Assembly: GCF_039527675.1 (NCBI RefSeq)
Contig: NZ_BAAAKI010000001.1
Span: 1-64,000 of the forward strand
Direction of reading: 5' to 3'
DNA from: Luteococcus sanguinis
GTDB taxonomy: Bacteria; Actinomycetota; Actinomycetes; Propionibacteriales; Propionibacteriaceae
Length of the DNA: 64,000 nucleotides
This document shows positions 1 to 8,553 of this stretch, piece by piece. The position numbers and the translations under genes were made by a program. Positions within the stretch are counted from its first letter, which is position 1. Each line of letters begins with the position of its first letter. A model generated the notes under the pieces. That model worked only from the letters and a program-made list of their open reading frames with translations, was not told the DNA's origin and ran no database searches.

Positions 1-259
1 CCGTTGAAAAATATCGACACAAACCCCGAAAGGTTCGACATCGTCACTTCAAGCAAGAATCCCAACCAAGAAACCAAAACTGGTCTCAATAATCTTCATC
101 TCAAAGGAACCCAAACCCGGCCAAAAGACCAGGCGACAGGATTCAAACACATCAAAAGATGTGTGATTGGCATTGACTTTAAGCACGCTGTTGAGTTCTC
201 AAGTTTCGGGTGCATCCCGCGCCTCACCCTCTCGGGCTCCGCTTGGGGCAACTCGGTCT
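1..259 (-). promoter_or_regulatory. Leader of a 16S rRNA transcript
   Basis: This stretch is AT-richer than the rest of the window and has no credible gene. On the minus strand it carries GAGAACTCAACAGCGTG (184-200), a box typical of the leader before 16S rRNA in Actinobacteria, where it takes part in antitermination or RNase III processing. The last bases (minus strand, ending at 1) read TTTTTCAACGG, which in actinobacteria directly precedes AGAGTTTGATCCTGG, the start of 16S. The 16S gene itself is outside the window, so this is an inference from the flank. Confidence 0.7.
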
Positions 260-288
260 ACTTTAGTGATCCGTTTCGCGAGTGTCAA
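260..288 (-). promoter_or_regulatory. Promoter of an rRNA operon (16S gene just off the left edge)
   Basis: Read on the minus strand there is a -35 TTGACA (283-288), a 17-base spacer and a -10 TAAAGT (260-265), a near-consensus housekeeping sigma promoter. It drives leftwards into a leader that holds the actinobacterial pre-16S element (184-202) and ends in a sequence that looks like the immediate 5' flank of 16S rRNA. A second, weaker -10-like TAATGT lies about 110 bases upstream. The hexamers are directly visible; the assignment to rRNA rests on the leader motifs. Confidence 0.75.
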
Positions 289-433
289 CTCGGCGATTTT
301 TCGATCACCACAACCAGGTTCCCTTGCAGGCCCTTCGTTGTTTTTGCTGCTCTGTGGCAGCTCGGAGAACATTACCCCTCCCTGTCGGGAATGCAAAATC
401 GGGGTGACGAAACCGGCTTGACTAGGCGTTTCG

Positions 434-1252
434 TCACACGGGGCCGATGAACAGCGTCCGACGCGCAACCTGGTCGATGCTCCTCCGGCGCCAAGCGACG
501 ACCTCGAGCAGGAGGCCAATCAAGCCGAGCACCACCATGACGAGTCCTCCTCCGGCGGTGAAGCCGGCGCGGTTGAGGGCGAGACCGGCCCCTGCCGCCA
601 ATGCCAACACCAGCACTCCGGCAAGCGCCCACAGCCTGGCCAGCCGGCCGAAGGGCGAGCGCACCGGGACCCCCGGCCAGGTGGGGCTGTCGAGCACCCC
701 CGCGGCATGCAGTGCATACCGGGCGGTGCGCACCTCGTCCTTGAGATGGAGCCAGGTCACGACCAGTCCCAGTACGGCCGAGGTGAACAGCGCCGAGACA
801 AGCCACCCCAGCGTTGCTCCGTTCAGCCCTGCCCAGGACAGCGCGTTGCTGAGGGCGGGCACTTCTGCGGACAGGCGGGAGAGCACGGCAGTGGCGAAGG
901 AACCGAGGAGCAGGGCCGCGATACCTGCCTCGAGAACGCGTCTACCGCGCTCCCACCAGGACTCGTGACCGTGCGAGCGCGCTGCGACGGCGCGCATGAT
1001 GCGGTCTCGCTCCTCGTCCGCCTCGGCATCCACCACGAGGTTGCGCCAACGGGCGTCCAAGAGCTGCAGGTCACTGGTTCCCAACAGGCGCTCGATCTCA
1101 CTGCCCAGCACGGCCCGCACCAGGGCGACCTCGCGCAACGGCTCCGACACCTCCTGGCGCGAACGGACGTCCAGGCGCGAACGGACGTCCAGGCGCGCGA
1201 GGAGGTCATCCGCGCGTACCAGCGAAGGCCCTGCCCCCGGCTGCTGCGTCAT
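434..1252 (-). CDS. Four-TM membrane protein of unknown function
   Basis: The 272-residue product is not a family I recognise. Its soluble N-terminal ~100 residues are charged; hydrophobic segments follow at about residues 108-125, 146-168, 207-224 and 235-253, so it should sit in the cytoplasmic membrane. I chose the ATG at 1252 because GGAGGT lies 7 bases upstream; an in-frame start at 1276 would add eight residues without a better ribosome site. Residues 20-32 contain LDVRSR twice, encoded by an exact 18-bp tandem duplication. The gene lies just upstream of an rRNA promoter pointing the same way and just downstream of the SSP411-type gene on the same strand. Confidence 0.7.
   Translation of the reverse strand: MTQQPGAGPSLVRADDLLARLDVRSRLDVRSRQEVSEPLREVALVRAVLGSEIERLLGTSDLQLLDARWRNLVVDAEADEERDRIMRAVAARSHGHESWWERGRRVLEAGIAALLLGSFATAVLSRLSAEVPALSNALSWAGLNGATLGWLVSALFTSAVLGLVVTWLHLKDEVRTARYALHAAGVLDSPTWPGVPVRSPFGRLARLWALAGVLVLALAAGAGLALNRAGFTAGGGLVMVVLGLIGLLLEVVAWRRRSIDQVARRTLFIGPV
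1156..1197. repeat. 18-bp exact tandem repeat inside a coding region
   Basis: The unit GGCGCGAACGGACGTCCA occurs at 1156-1173 and 1174-1191, with a six-base partial third copy. It lies in frame in the membrane-protein gene and duplicates LDVRSR, so copy number changes would keep the frame. Confidence 0.9.
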
Positions 1253-1324
1253 CGCACCACCTCCCTGTGGCGCCACATCATGTGGCAGGGCCAGTCTGCC
1301 CGTCGCGGCCCACGTTGAGGACGA

Positions 1325-3361
1325 TCAGCAGCGACTCCACAGGGGAGTCTTCAGCTCGGCGTAGTCGTTGACCGGCTCGAAGCAGGTCTCGCCTCGGCAC
1401 ACATACGCGGTTGGCTGCCCGTCGCGGGCGCCACGGTCGTCGAAGTGATGGGCGAAACCAGTGGTCCCCGGACGGCCCACGATGATCGCCGAGCCGGCGG
1501 GGGCCATCCGCCAGGCAGCGATCGCCATCCGGCTCAGGGGGTCGCCGTCATCGTCGACCACCACGCAGGTCCCCTCGCGCAGGCCACGGCGCGCGTCCTC
1601 CTGGACGAGGGCGTCGGCCAGCGACCAGCCGGCAAAGCGTGGGTGGTGGCTGACCAGCGGCCACGTCGTGCGGGCTGCCTGGTCGGCTCGTTCGGCCAGA
1701 TCCGCGCGGTCGGCCATCAGCGCCACCAGGCGCAGGGCGCTGACCAGGGACGAGGTGGCCGAAGGGGTGGCGTTGTCCGTGAGATCGCGGGGCCGGTCGA
1801 ACAGGTGCTCGCTCGATTCCGCGTCGAAGAAGCCACCATCGTCGGCGCTGAAGCGTGCCACTGCGCGGTCCACCAGCCAGGTGGCGCGTTCCAACCACAC
1901 CGCGTCCCCGAGCGCGCCCGCCAACCGGGCCAGGCCGAGCGCGAGTGCCCCGTGGTCCTCGGCCACAGCCGGGGTCGTGCCGGCCGTGTTGTCACGAGAG
2001 GTGCGCATGAAGGTGTCAGCAGCCTGGTCGACATGGACACTCCACACGGCCTCGGCCGACTGCCGCGCCAGCTCGAGCCATCCGGACTGGCCGAAGATCG
2101 TCCCGGCCGTGACCAGTGAGTCGATCGCCAGGCCATTCCAGGCCGCGACCACCTTGTCGTCCCGCATCGGGGGGAAGCGGTTGTCCCGCTCGCCGCGGAG
2201 GGTCTCGAGGACGCGTGTCAGGCGGGTCCGGTCGGGGTTGCCGCGCAATTGGAGCGTGGACAGCCCGCCTTCCATCGTCCCGTTCTCGTGCACGTGGAAG
2301 ACCTGCCTCGCCCATGACCCGTCCTGCTCGCCCAGCGCATCGTCGAGCAAAGCGGGGTTCCACAGGTAGTAGATGCCCTCTGCGACCATGCCGCGGATGT
2401 CGACCGAGTCGGCGTCCAGACTGGCGGCGAAGGCGCCACCCTCGGTGCGGAGTTCGCGCTCCAGGAATTCGACGGTGGCGAAGACGACGTGCTCGAAGAG
2501 CTCCCGCTGGAATCCGTCGTGGTCGGCGGTGCGACGCCAGCACCGGCTGTAGGTGCCAACCAGCAGCGCATTGTCATAGAGCATCTTCTCGAAGTGCGGA
2601 ACCACCCAGCCCTGGTCGACGGAGTAGCGGTGAAAACCCCCGCCGACACGGTCGAAGATGCCGCCGCGGGCCATCATTTCGCAGGTCAACTGGGCCATGT
2701 CGAGGCTCGAGGGGTCGCCCTTGACCAGCAATGCGTCCAGCACCATCGACGGCGGGAACTTGGGCGCGGTGCCGAAGCCGCCGTGGATCATGTCGTAGGT
2801 CTTGCCGAGCTCTTCGAGGGTCTCCCGGGCGGTGGGCAGGTCATCGCTGACTGCCACCTCACCAGTACCGCGCAACTGCTCAACGATCGAGTCAGCCGAG
2901 GCCACCACCTCGTCCTTGCGTTGCGTCCAGGCCTCGGCCAGCGCCTGGCAGACCTCGCTGAAGGACGGCATCCCGCCCCGGGACACGGGCGGGAAGTAGG
3001 TGCCGGCGAAGAAGGGACGCCCGCTGGGGGTGAGGAAGACCGTCATCGGCCAGCCGCCCTGGCCGGTGAGAGCCTGGGTCGCGTTCATCAGCACCGCATC
3101 GACATCCGGGTGCTCCTCCCGGTCGACCTTCACGCTGACGAAATTGTCGTTCATCAACGCGGCCACGGCGGGATCGTCGAAGGACTCGTGCGACATCACG
3201 TGACACCAGTGGCAGGCGGCGTAGCCGGTGCTCACCAGCAGCGGGACGTCACGGCGTCGGGCCTCCTCGAAGGCCTCGGCCCCCCACGGCCGCCAGTCCA
3301 CCTGCTGGTGGGCGTGCTGCTGGAGGTAGGGGCTGGTCGCGTCGCTCAGGAGGTTCGGCAC
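1325..3361 (-). CDS. Thioredoxin domain-containing protein, SSP411/YyaL type (DUF255)
   Basis: This 678-residue protein has the SSP411 family architecture: an N-terminal thioredoxin-like DUF255 domain (about residues 1-165) with CHWC at 50-53, followed by a long alpha/alpha toroid region resembling glycosidase or N-acylglucosamine-epimerase folds. Typical signatures are SPYLxQHAxxxVDW at the start and GGWPMTVFLTP near residue 105. The length matches the family (about 650-690). The biochemical role is not established; family members have been annotated as spermatogenesis-associated or thiol-disulfide related. It is a single gene here, between two unrelated membrane-protein genes. The call to the family is firm, the function is not. 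Confidence 0.9.
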   Translation of the reverse strand: MPNLLSDATSPYLQQHAHQQVDWRPWGAEAFEEARRRDVPLLVSTGYAACHWCHVMSHESFDDPAVAALMNDNFVSVKVDREEHPDVDAVLMNATQALTGQGGWPMTVFLTPSGRPFFAGTYFPPVSRGGMPSFSEVCQALAEAWTQRKDEVVASADSIVEQLRGTGEVAVSDDLPTARETLEELGKTYDMIHGGFGTAPKFPPSMVLDALLVKGDPSSLDMAQLTCEMMARGGIFDRVGGGFHRYSVDQGWVVPHFEKMLYDNALLVGTYSRCWRRTADHDGFQRELFEHVVFATVEFLERELRTEGGAFAASLDADSVDIRGMVAEGIYYLWNPALLDDALGEQDGSWARQVFHVHENGTMEGGLSTLQLRGNPDRTRLTRVLETLRGERDNRFPPMRDDKVVAAWNGLAIDSLVTAGTIFGQSGWLELARQSAEAVWSVHVDQAADTFMRTSRDNTAGTTPAVAEDHGALALGLARLAGALGDAVWLERATWLVDRAVARFSADDGGFFDAESSEHLFDRPRDLTDNATPSATSSLVSALRLVALMADRADLAERADQAARTTWPLVSHHPRFAGWSLADALVQEDARRGLREGTCVVVDDDGDPLSRMAIAAWRMAPAGSAIIVGRPGTTGFAHHFDDRGARDGQPTAYVCRGETCFEPVNDYAELKTPLWSRC

Positions 3362-3430
3362 CTGATCAGCCTAGTAGGCCTCCGACAGCCGGCACCTGGG
3401 CGGCCAGAGCCCCGGCGTAGGGTGTTGCCC

Positions 3431-3679
3431 ATGACCCCGCTGATCACCGCTGGCACCTGGACCCTGATCGTTGCCCTGCTCATGCTGGCCTTCGGCCTGG
3501 TGGCCTACCGCAGCATCCGCAAGCAGATGCGCAACATCGACGTCCCCTTCCAGGCGGACGCCAACGAGGGCCGCATCATGGGCGGCGGCCGCCGGGGGCG
3601 CGAAACGGTGAGCCCGACGCGCGGCGGATCCAGCGACCGGGCAGCCGATGCCGCCGAGGTCGAGGACCTGCGAGGCTGA
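3431..3679 (+). CDS. Small single-TM protein, hypothetical
   Basis: An 82-residue product begins at the ATG at 3431, soon after the divergent SSP411 gene. Residues about 6-24 form one hydrophobic helix; the rest is hydrophilic, rich in Arg, Gly and Asp, and ends in an acidic tail. There is no recognisable domain. It is convergent with mca, whose stop lies 39 bases away. Codon use is like the surrounding genes. I regard it as a real small membrane protein but cannot assign a function. Confidence 0.55.
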   Translation: MTPLITAGTWTLIVALLMLAFGLVAYRSIRKQMRNIDVPFQADANEGRIMGGGRRGRETVSPTRGGSSDRAADAAEVEDLRG

Positions 3680-3717
3680 ACCCCAGACGTCCCCACTGCC
3701 CCTGACAGAGGTTCGGT

Positions 3718-4620
3718 TCACAACACCCAGTTCTCGAGCTCCGACTCGGGACGCAGTCCGGCGAACAGGTCTTCCTCCGGACATTCGGTCTCGACCGTGC
3801 TGAACGCCAGTTCGTAGTCCTCGGTGGGCCACACCTTCTTCTGCACCTCACTCGGAACTGCGAACCATGGCCCGTCCGGGTCGATCTGGGTCGCGTGGGC
3901 CAGTAGCGCCGCATCACGGACGTCGTAGTACTCCGCGCAGTCGACGCGTGTGGTGATCCGCTTCTCGAATTCCAGGTCGGTCCAGTTGGCCAGTCGCTCC
4001 TTGTAGGGAGACTCCAGCCCGTGCTCGTGCATCGCCGCGTCAAGTGCCGCCATCCGGGGACGGTTGAAGGTCATGTGGTAGTAGACCTTCGACACCTGCC
4101 AGGCCGGCAGACCCGGCCACTGCGCAGCGTCTGCCGCCTGCCGGACGGCGGCCATCGTCACCCGGTGACACATCACGTGGTCGGGGTGGGGGTAGCCGCC
4201 CAGCTCGTCGTAGGTGGTGACCACGTGCGGGCGGAACTCGCGGATCAGGCCGACGAGCGGCTCGGCGGCCACCTCCGGGTCCATCAGACCGAAGCAACCC
4301 TCGGGCAACGGCGGCAAGGGGTCACCCTCGGGCAAGCCGGAGTCGATGAAACCCAGCCAACGCTGCTGGATGCCGAGGATGTCGCGCGCGGCGTCCATCT
4401 CCCGTGCCCGGATCTTGGCGATGTCATGCCAGACCTCGGGACGATCCATCTTGGGGTTCAGCACACTGCCGCGCTCCCCACCCGTGCAGGTCACGACCAT
4501 CACGTCCACGCCCTGCGCGACGTACTTCGCGGTCGTCGCGGCACCCTTGCTGGACTCGTCGTCCGGGTGGGCATGGACGTGCATCAGGCGCAGGTGACCA
4601 GTGGGCAGGGCTTCCGACAT
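3718..4620 (-). CDS. mca: Mycothiol S-conjugate amidase
   Basis: Mca hydrolyses mycothiol S-conjugates of toxins or drugs, releasing GlcN-Ins and a mercapturic acid that is exported; it acts in the cytoplasm in thiol-based detoxification. The 300-residue product is a LmbE/PIG-L family zinc amidase: AHPDDE at residues 17-22 and HPDH at 145-148 give the metal ligands and catalytic Asp. The length fits Mca (about 290-300). The start could be the ATG at 4620 or one three codons upstream at 4629; neither has a strong ribosome site. The divergent neighbour pair DUF4307-greA is the arrangement seen around mca in many actinobacteria, which supports Mca over the paralogous deacetylase MshB. Confidence 0.93.
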   Translation of the reverse strand: MSEALPTGHLRLMHVHAHPDDESSKGAATTAKYVAQGVDVMVVTCTGGERGSVLNPKMDRPEVWHDIAKIRAREMDAARDILGIQQRWLGFIDSGLPEGDPLPPLPEGCFGLMDPEVAAEPLVGLIREFRPHVVTTYDELGGYPHPDHVMCHRVTMAAVRQAADAAQWPGLPAWQVSKVYYHMTFNRPRMAALDAAMHEHGLESPYKERLANWTDLEFEKRITTRVDCAEYYDVRDAALLAHATQIDPDGPWFAVPSEVQKKVWPTEDYELAFSTVETECPEEDLFAGLRPESELENWVL

Positions 4621-4687
4621 GGCGACCATCAAACCATCGCGACACACGGGTGGCGGGCCACGTCCAGTGGAGAGGCAGAATGGGGGC

Positions 4688-5092
4688 GTGAGCACCACCG
4701 AAGCCGACCGAGCCCGCATTGCCGCCAGGTACCCGGAACGTCCAGCGATCCACCGCCTGCTGCGGGCGGCCATCGCGACGCTCGCGGTACTGGGACTGGG
4801 GTGGACGGTCTGGGCCGGGCTCCACCACGCGAACCCGCCGGTGGACGCCGACGTCTTCGGCTTCACCGTGCCGTCCGACCAGCAGGTGGACGTGGAGCTG
4901 CGGATCCAGCGGACCGATCCGGGGACAGCGGTCGTCTGCACCGTCGTGGCGCAGGCACCCAGCGGCGCCGGAGTTGGCAGGTTGGAGGCCCGGATCGAAC
5001 CCGGCACCCAGAAGGTCGAGCGGCACGTCGTGAACGTGAAGACCGTGAACCGGGCCACGACCGCCATCGTCCAGGACTGCCGGACGGCCTGA
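4688..5092 (+). CDS. DUF4307 domain membrane protein
   Basis: A 134-residue protein starting at a GTG (4688), chosen because the family begins close to the ERPAIHR-like cytoplasmic segment before a single hydrophobic helix (about residues 25-45). The remainder is an extracytoplasmic beta-rich domain of roughly 85 residues that ends in a conserved Cys-containing tail (VQDC). DUF4307 proteins of unknown function are commonly found between mca and greA in actinobacteria, exactly the position here. It is divergent from mca, with 67 bases between the starts, and 64 bases upstream of greA on the same strand. Confidence 0.8.
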   Translation: MSTTEADRARIAARYPERPAIHRLLRAAIATLAVLGLGWTVWAGLHHANPPVDADVFGFTVPSDQQVDVELRIQRTDPGTAVVCTVVAQAPSGAGVGRLEARIEPGTQKVERHVVNVKTVNRATTAIVQDCRTA

Positions 5093-5156
5093 GCAAGCGC
5101 CCCGGCAAGGATCCGCGGAACCTCCCCGGGCGGGGCGCGGCTGATAGGTTGGCCCG

Positions 5157-5663
5157 ATGGTTGACAACGTGAACGAGACCATCTGGCTGACCCAGGATGC
5201 CTTCGACAAGCTGACGAAGGAGCTCGAATACCTCAAGGGTGACGGCCGCTCCGAAGTGGCGGAGAAGATTGCGCGTGCCCGCGACGAGGGCGACCTCAAG
5301 GAGAACGGCGGGTACCACGCCGCTCGCGAGGAGCAGGGACAGATGGAGGCCCGGATCCTCCAGCTCGAGGACATGCTGCGTCGCGCCCAGGTCGGGGAGG
5401 CAACCGCCACAGACGAAGCTGCGCCCGGCACGTTGGTGACCGTCGCCTATTTCGGTGACGAGGACGACACCGACCAGTTCCTGCTCGGCTCCCGCGAGGT
5501 GATGGGCCTGGACGACTCCGTCGACATCCAGGTCTTCAGCCCGCAGTCGCCGCTGGGATCGGCCGTGGTCGGCCGCAAGATCGGCGAGGCCACCAGCTTC
5601 GAGGCGCCCAACGGCAAGACCATCGAGGTCACCGTCGTCGCCGTGGAGCCCTTCCAGGGCTGA
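5157..5663 (+). CDS. greA: Transcription elongation factor GreA
   Basis: GreA binds the secondary channel of RNA polymerase and stimulates transcript cleavage in backtracked complexes. The 168-residue protein has the N-terminal antiparallel coiled coil (about residues 12-80) with the acidic tip region around DEGDLKENGGYHAARE, and a C-terminal FKBP-like domain ending in the PLGSAVVGRKIGE signature. Length matches the family. It follows DUF4307 on the same strand and is followed by an inverted repeat (arms 5680-5690 and 5722-5732) that probably terminates it. Confidence 0.96.
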   Translation: MVDNVNETIWLTQDAFDKLTKELEYLKGDGRSEVAEKIARARDEGDLKENGGYHAAREEQGQMEARILQLEDMLRRAQVGEATATDEAAPGTLVTVAYFGDEDDTDQFLLGSREVMGLDDSVDIQVFSPQSPLGSAVVGRKIGEATSFEAPNGKTIEVTVVAVEPFQG

Positions 5664-5679
5664 CCCAACCTGCAGCCAT

Positions 5680-5732
5680 ACGAGGCGCCCGCGGCCGNNN
5701 NNNNNNNNNNNNNNNNNNNNNGGGCGCCTCGT
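5680..5732. terminator. Terminator-like inverted repeat with an assembly gap in its loop
   Basis: ACGAGGCGCCC (5680-5690) and its exact reverse complement GGGCGCCTCGT (5722-5732) enclose GCGGCCG and 24 Ns (5698-5721). It lies between convergent greA and the minus-strand DUF4097-like gene, the usual place for a bidirectional terminator. The true loop sequence is unknown because of the gap. Confidence 0.65.
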
Positions 5733-5737
5733 GTTGC

Positions 5738-6592
5738 TCAGCTTTCGTCGAGGTCGGCGTCCTCGGATGCCTCGTCGGAGCTCGGAACGTGCCGATTGAT
5801 CGTGGCCTGGCCCATCACCAGGTCCAATTGCAGGCGACCAAGACCTTTGCCGACACGGTAGGCGTCGACGGAGATGCCGTCTGGCCAGGAGATTCGGGCC
5901 AACTGGGAGCGCCCCTGCACCTCGACGTCCGCCTCCTCGTCCAGGGTGAGGGTGAGCTGCCCGGACTCGCTACGGATGCGGGTGCTGCCGCTGAACGAGC
6001 CGGTCAGGGTCACCTGCCCCGCCTGGAAGAGCGCGCGGCCGATGCCCTCGACTCCGGTCAGGGTGGCCGTGCCGCCGGTGACGCGGACGTGGGCCAGCGT
6101 GGGCATCCCCGTGACGACCAGGGAGCCGCCTGTCACTTCGACGTCCAGAGCCAGATCGGGGTTCACCCGGACGACGAGTTCGCGCCCCATGCCAAGGCGC
6201 TTCAACGTGTCGAGCGCGTCCAGCGAGCGCAGCCCAAGTGCCGGCCCGAGCAGGGCCAGCGCATCCTTGCCGGGAAGTTCACCGTCCGCGACGATCTCGA
6301 CGATGCGACCGTCCCTGGTGGTGGAGTGCGGGCCCTCGACGTGCAGGTTCGCCACGCTGGGGTCGCCGATGATGCTGACTCGGCGTCCGGTGGCGCGGAC
6401 CTCGACGCGGTCGAGGGCGGTGGTCATCTGTTCTGCCTGGTGGCGGGGTTCACTGATCTGCCGGGTCACCTCGGAGCGCAACTGGCCCAGCAGCGGTGAG
6501 CCGGCGAGCTGGGCCGACGTGGCCAGGTCGTTCGCGGCGTCCGCGAGCCCACGGGCGACGTCGAACCAAGAGGGGGACGAGTTCTCGCTCAT
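5738..6592 (-). CDS. Hypothetical protein with beta-helix-like repeats (DUF4097-like)
   Basis: The 284-residue product starts at ATG 6592 (MSENSSPSWFD). After a helical N-terminus (about residues 1-60), the protein is a chain of short beta-strand repeats of the type VRATGRRVSIIGDPSVA, VTGGSLVVTGMP, VTGGTATLTGVEG, and ends with an acidic tail (EASEDADLDES). Such strand-turn repeats resemble the right-handed beta-helix of DUF4097/putative adhesin families. There is no signal peptide or membrane segment, so it is probably cytoplasmic. Function unknown. It is divergent from the MFS transporter with 48 bases between starts and convergent with greA. Confidence 0.65.
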   Translation of the reverse strand: MSENSSPSWFDVARGLADAANDLATSAQLAGSPLLGQLRSEVTRQISEPRHQAEQMTTALDRVEVRATGRRVSIIGDPSVANLHVEGPHSTTRDGRIVEIVADGELPGKDALALLGPALGLRSLDALDTLKRLGMGRELVVRVNPDLALDVEVTGGSLVVTGMPTLAHVRVTGGTATLTGVEGIGRALFQAGQVTLTGSFSGSTRIRSESGQLTLTLDEEADVEVQGRSQLARISWPDGISVDAYRVGKGLGRLQLDLVMGQATINRHVPSSDEASEDADLDES

Positions 6593-6640
6593 GCTTCCAC
6601 GGTAGTCCGGGGCTCCACGCGCCAGCGGTAACCTTGGGCA

Positions 6641-7849
6641 ATGCCCCCCTCGTCCGTCCCGTCGCGTCGCGGCTTGCCCGGACAGGGTCTCCCCCGCGAC
6701 GTCATCGTACTGGGCGTGATCGCCTTCTGCGTGGCCGTCGGTTTCGGGGTGCTGGTGCCGGTGCTGCCGATCTTCGCCCGTTCCTTCGAGGTTGACAACC
6801 TGATGGTGGGCGCGGTGATCTCGGCGTTCGCCTTCATGCGGCTGGTGACCAGCCCGTGGTGCGCGCGGTTCAACCGGTGGCTCGGCGAGCGCACCGCCTT
6901 GGGCATCGGCATGTTCATCGTCGCCGCGTCCTCGGCGGCCGCGGGACTCTCGCAGAGCTTTTGGCAACTGCTGGTGATGCGAGGGGTCGGCGGCATCGGG
7001 TCGGCCATGTTCACGGTGGCCGCGATGACCCTGCTGCTGCGGGCGGTCACACCGGAGCAGCGTGGCCGGGCCAGCGCCTTCTACTCGGGGGGCTTCCTGA
7101 TCGGCGGCATGGCCGGCCCCGCCGTGGGCGGCCTGTTCGCGGCGATCTCCATCACGGCCCCCTTCTTCTTCTATGCCGCGACCTTGATGGTCGCCGGCAT
7201 GGTCGGGCTGACGATGCTGGGCCGGACCGATGCCGGGCCGCTGCAGGACTCCCGCCCCGTGATGGAACTGTCCGAGGCGCTGCCGGACGTCCGCTACCGG
7301 GCCGCCTTGCTGACGAACTTCGCGCAGGGCTGGCAGTCCTTCGGGGTGCGCAGTTCACTCGTCCCGGTGCTGGTGGTGGAGTCCTTGCACCAGCAGCCCT
7401 CCACGACCGGCGTCCTGTTCGCGATCGCTGCCGTGGTGCAGACCATCGCGCTGGGGCCCTCGGGACGAATCGTTGACACGCTCGGACGACGTCCCGTGAT
7501 GGTCGCGGCCGGGCTGGTGACCGGTGCCGCCGCACTGGCGATGCCCTGGGCCGGAAATGTCTGGCTCCTCGGTGCAGTGCTGTGTGTCTATGGGCTGGGG
7601 TCGGCGATGCACTCGACCGCACCCACCGCCGTGGTCGGGGACGTGACCGGCGGCCGCGCCGGCACGCCGATCGCGGTCTTCCAGATGATGAGCGACGTCG
7701 GTGCAATCATCGGCCCGCTGGCTGCAGGTGCCCTGGCCGATCGCGGCGGTATGGCTTCCGCCTTCACGGTTGGCGCCGTCTTCCTGCTTGCCGGTGCCGC
7801 CCTGAGCTGGAAGATGCCGAAGGAGACCAATCGTGAAGCCACTGTCTGA
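6641..7849 (+). CDS. MFS transporter, probable drug exporter
   Basis: A 402-residue protein with twelve predicted hydrophobic helices. It carries the MFS loop 2-3 signature in degenerate form (RFNRWLGERTALGIGM) and the motif 5-like stretch GGFLIGGMAGPAVGG in helix 5, which points to the drug:H+ antiporter branch. Substrate cannot be read from sequence. The last 17 bases overlap the start of ung, so the two genes are probably co-transcribed and translationally coupled. Confidence 0.88.
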   Translation: MPPSSVPSRRGLPGQGLPRDVIVLGVIAFCVAVGFGVLVPVLPIFARSFEVDNLMVGAVISAFAFMRLVTSPWCARFNRWLGERTALGIGMFIVAASSAAAGLSQSFWQLLVMRGVGGIGSAMFTVAAMTLLLRAVTPEQRGRASAFYSGGFLIGGMAGPAVGGLFAAISITAPFFFYAATLMVAGMVGLTMLGRTDAGPLQDSRPVMELSEALPDVRYRAALLTNFAQGWQSFGVRSSLVPVLVVESLHQQPSTTGVLFAIAAVVQTIALGPSGRIVDTLGRRPVMVAAGLVTGAAALAMPWAGNVWLLGAVLCVYGLGSAMHSTAPTAVVGDVTGGRAGTPIAVFQMMSDVGAIIGPLAAGALADRGGMASAFTVGAVFLLAGAALSWKMPKETNREATV

Positions 7850-8522
7850 ACTGGTCGCGCCGGACTGGGCCGAGGCGCTCGCTCCGGTCGAGCCCCAGGT
7901 GCGCGCGATGGGTCACTTCCTGCGCGGCGAGATTGCCGCCGGTCGCTCCTACCTGCCAGCGGGTGACAGCGTGCTGCGCGCCTTCACCCGTCCGCTGTCG
8001 GGAGTTCGGGTGCTGCTGGTTGGACAGGACCCCTACCCCACCCCCGGCCACCCGGTCGGGTTGTCGTTCTCGGTGGAGCCGGACGTTCGCCCACTACCCC
8101 GCAGCTTGGTGAACATCTACTCAGAGCTCCGGGACGACCTGGGCATCGAACCGCCCCAGCACGGTGATCTGGGCGCGTGGTTCGACCAGGGTGTGCTGCT
8201 GCTGAACCGCGTGCTCACCGTCCGTCCGGGGGCCCCCGGATCGCACCGCGGCAAGGGCTGGGAGGTCGTGACCCAGCGTGCGATAGAGGCACTCGTCGAG
8301 CGCAGCGGGCCGTGTGTGGCGGTCTTGTGGGGACGTGATGCGCAAACCTTGACGCCCGTGCTGGGCGGCATGCCGACGATCGCGAGCCCGCACCCCTCGC
8401 CGTTGTCGGCGCGCTCGGGCTTCCTCGGCTCGCGGCCCTTCAGCCGCGCGAACGAACTGCTCGCCCAACAGGGTGCCGACCCGATCGACTGGAGAATTCC
8501 CGCGTTCGATTCGCCGAGCTGA
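7833..8522 (+). CDS. ung: Uracil-DNA glycosylase, family 1
   Basis: Ung removes uracil from DNA to start base excision repair. The 229-residue protein has the family 1 water-activating motif GQDPY at residues 64-68, followed by TPGHPVGLSFSV, and the minor-groove/leucine loop HPSPLS near residue 190. Length equals the family norm. It starts 17 bases inside the end of the MFS gene and is followed by msrA 31 bases later on the same strand, so an MFS-ung-msrA transcript is likely. Confidence 0.95.
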   Translation: MKPLSELVAPDWAEALAPVEPQVRAMGHFLRGEIAAGRSYLPAGDSVLRAFTRPLSGVRVLLVGQDPYPTPGHPVGLSFSVEPDVRPLPRSLVNIYSELRDDLGIEPPQHGDLGAWFDQGVLLLNRVLTVRPGAPGSHRGKGWEVVTQRAIEALVERSGPCVAVLWGRDAQTLTPVLGGMPTIASPHPSPLSARSGFLGSRPFSRANELLAQQGADPIDWRIPAFDSPS

Positions 8523-8553
8523 ATCGTCGGGATCGCGAGCTACCCTTGCGGTC

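Noticed and set aside
4..450. A short plus-strand frame at the left edge
   Set aside because: The DNA has rRNA promoter and leader features on the minus strand, and the translated sequence has no recognisable domain.
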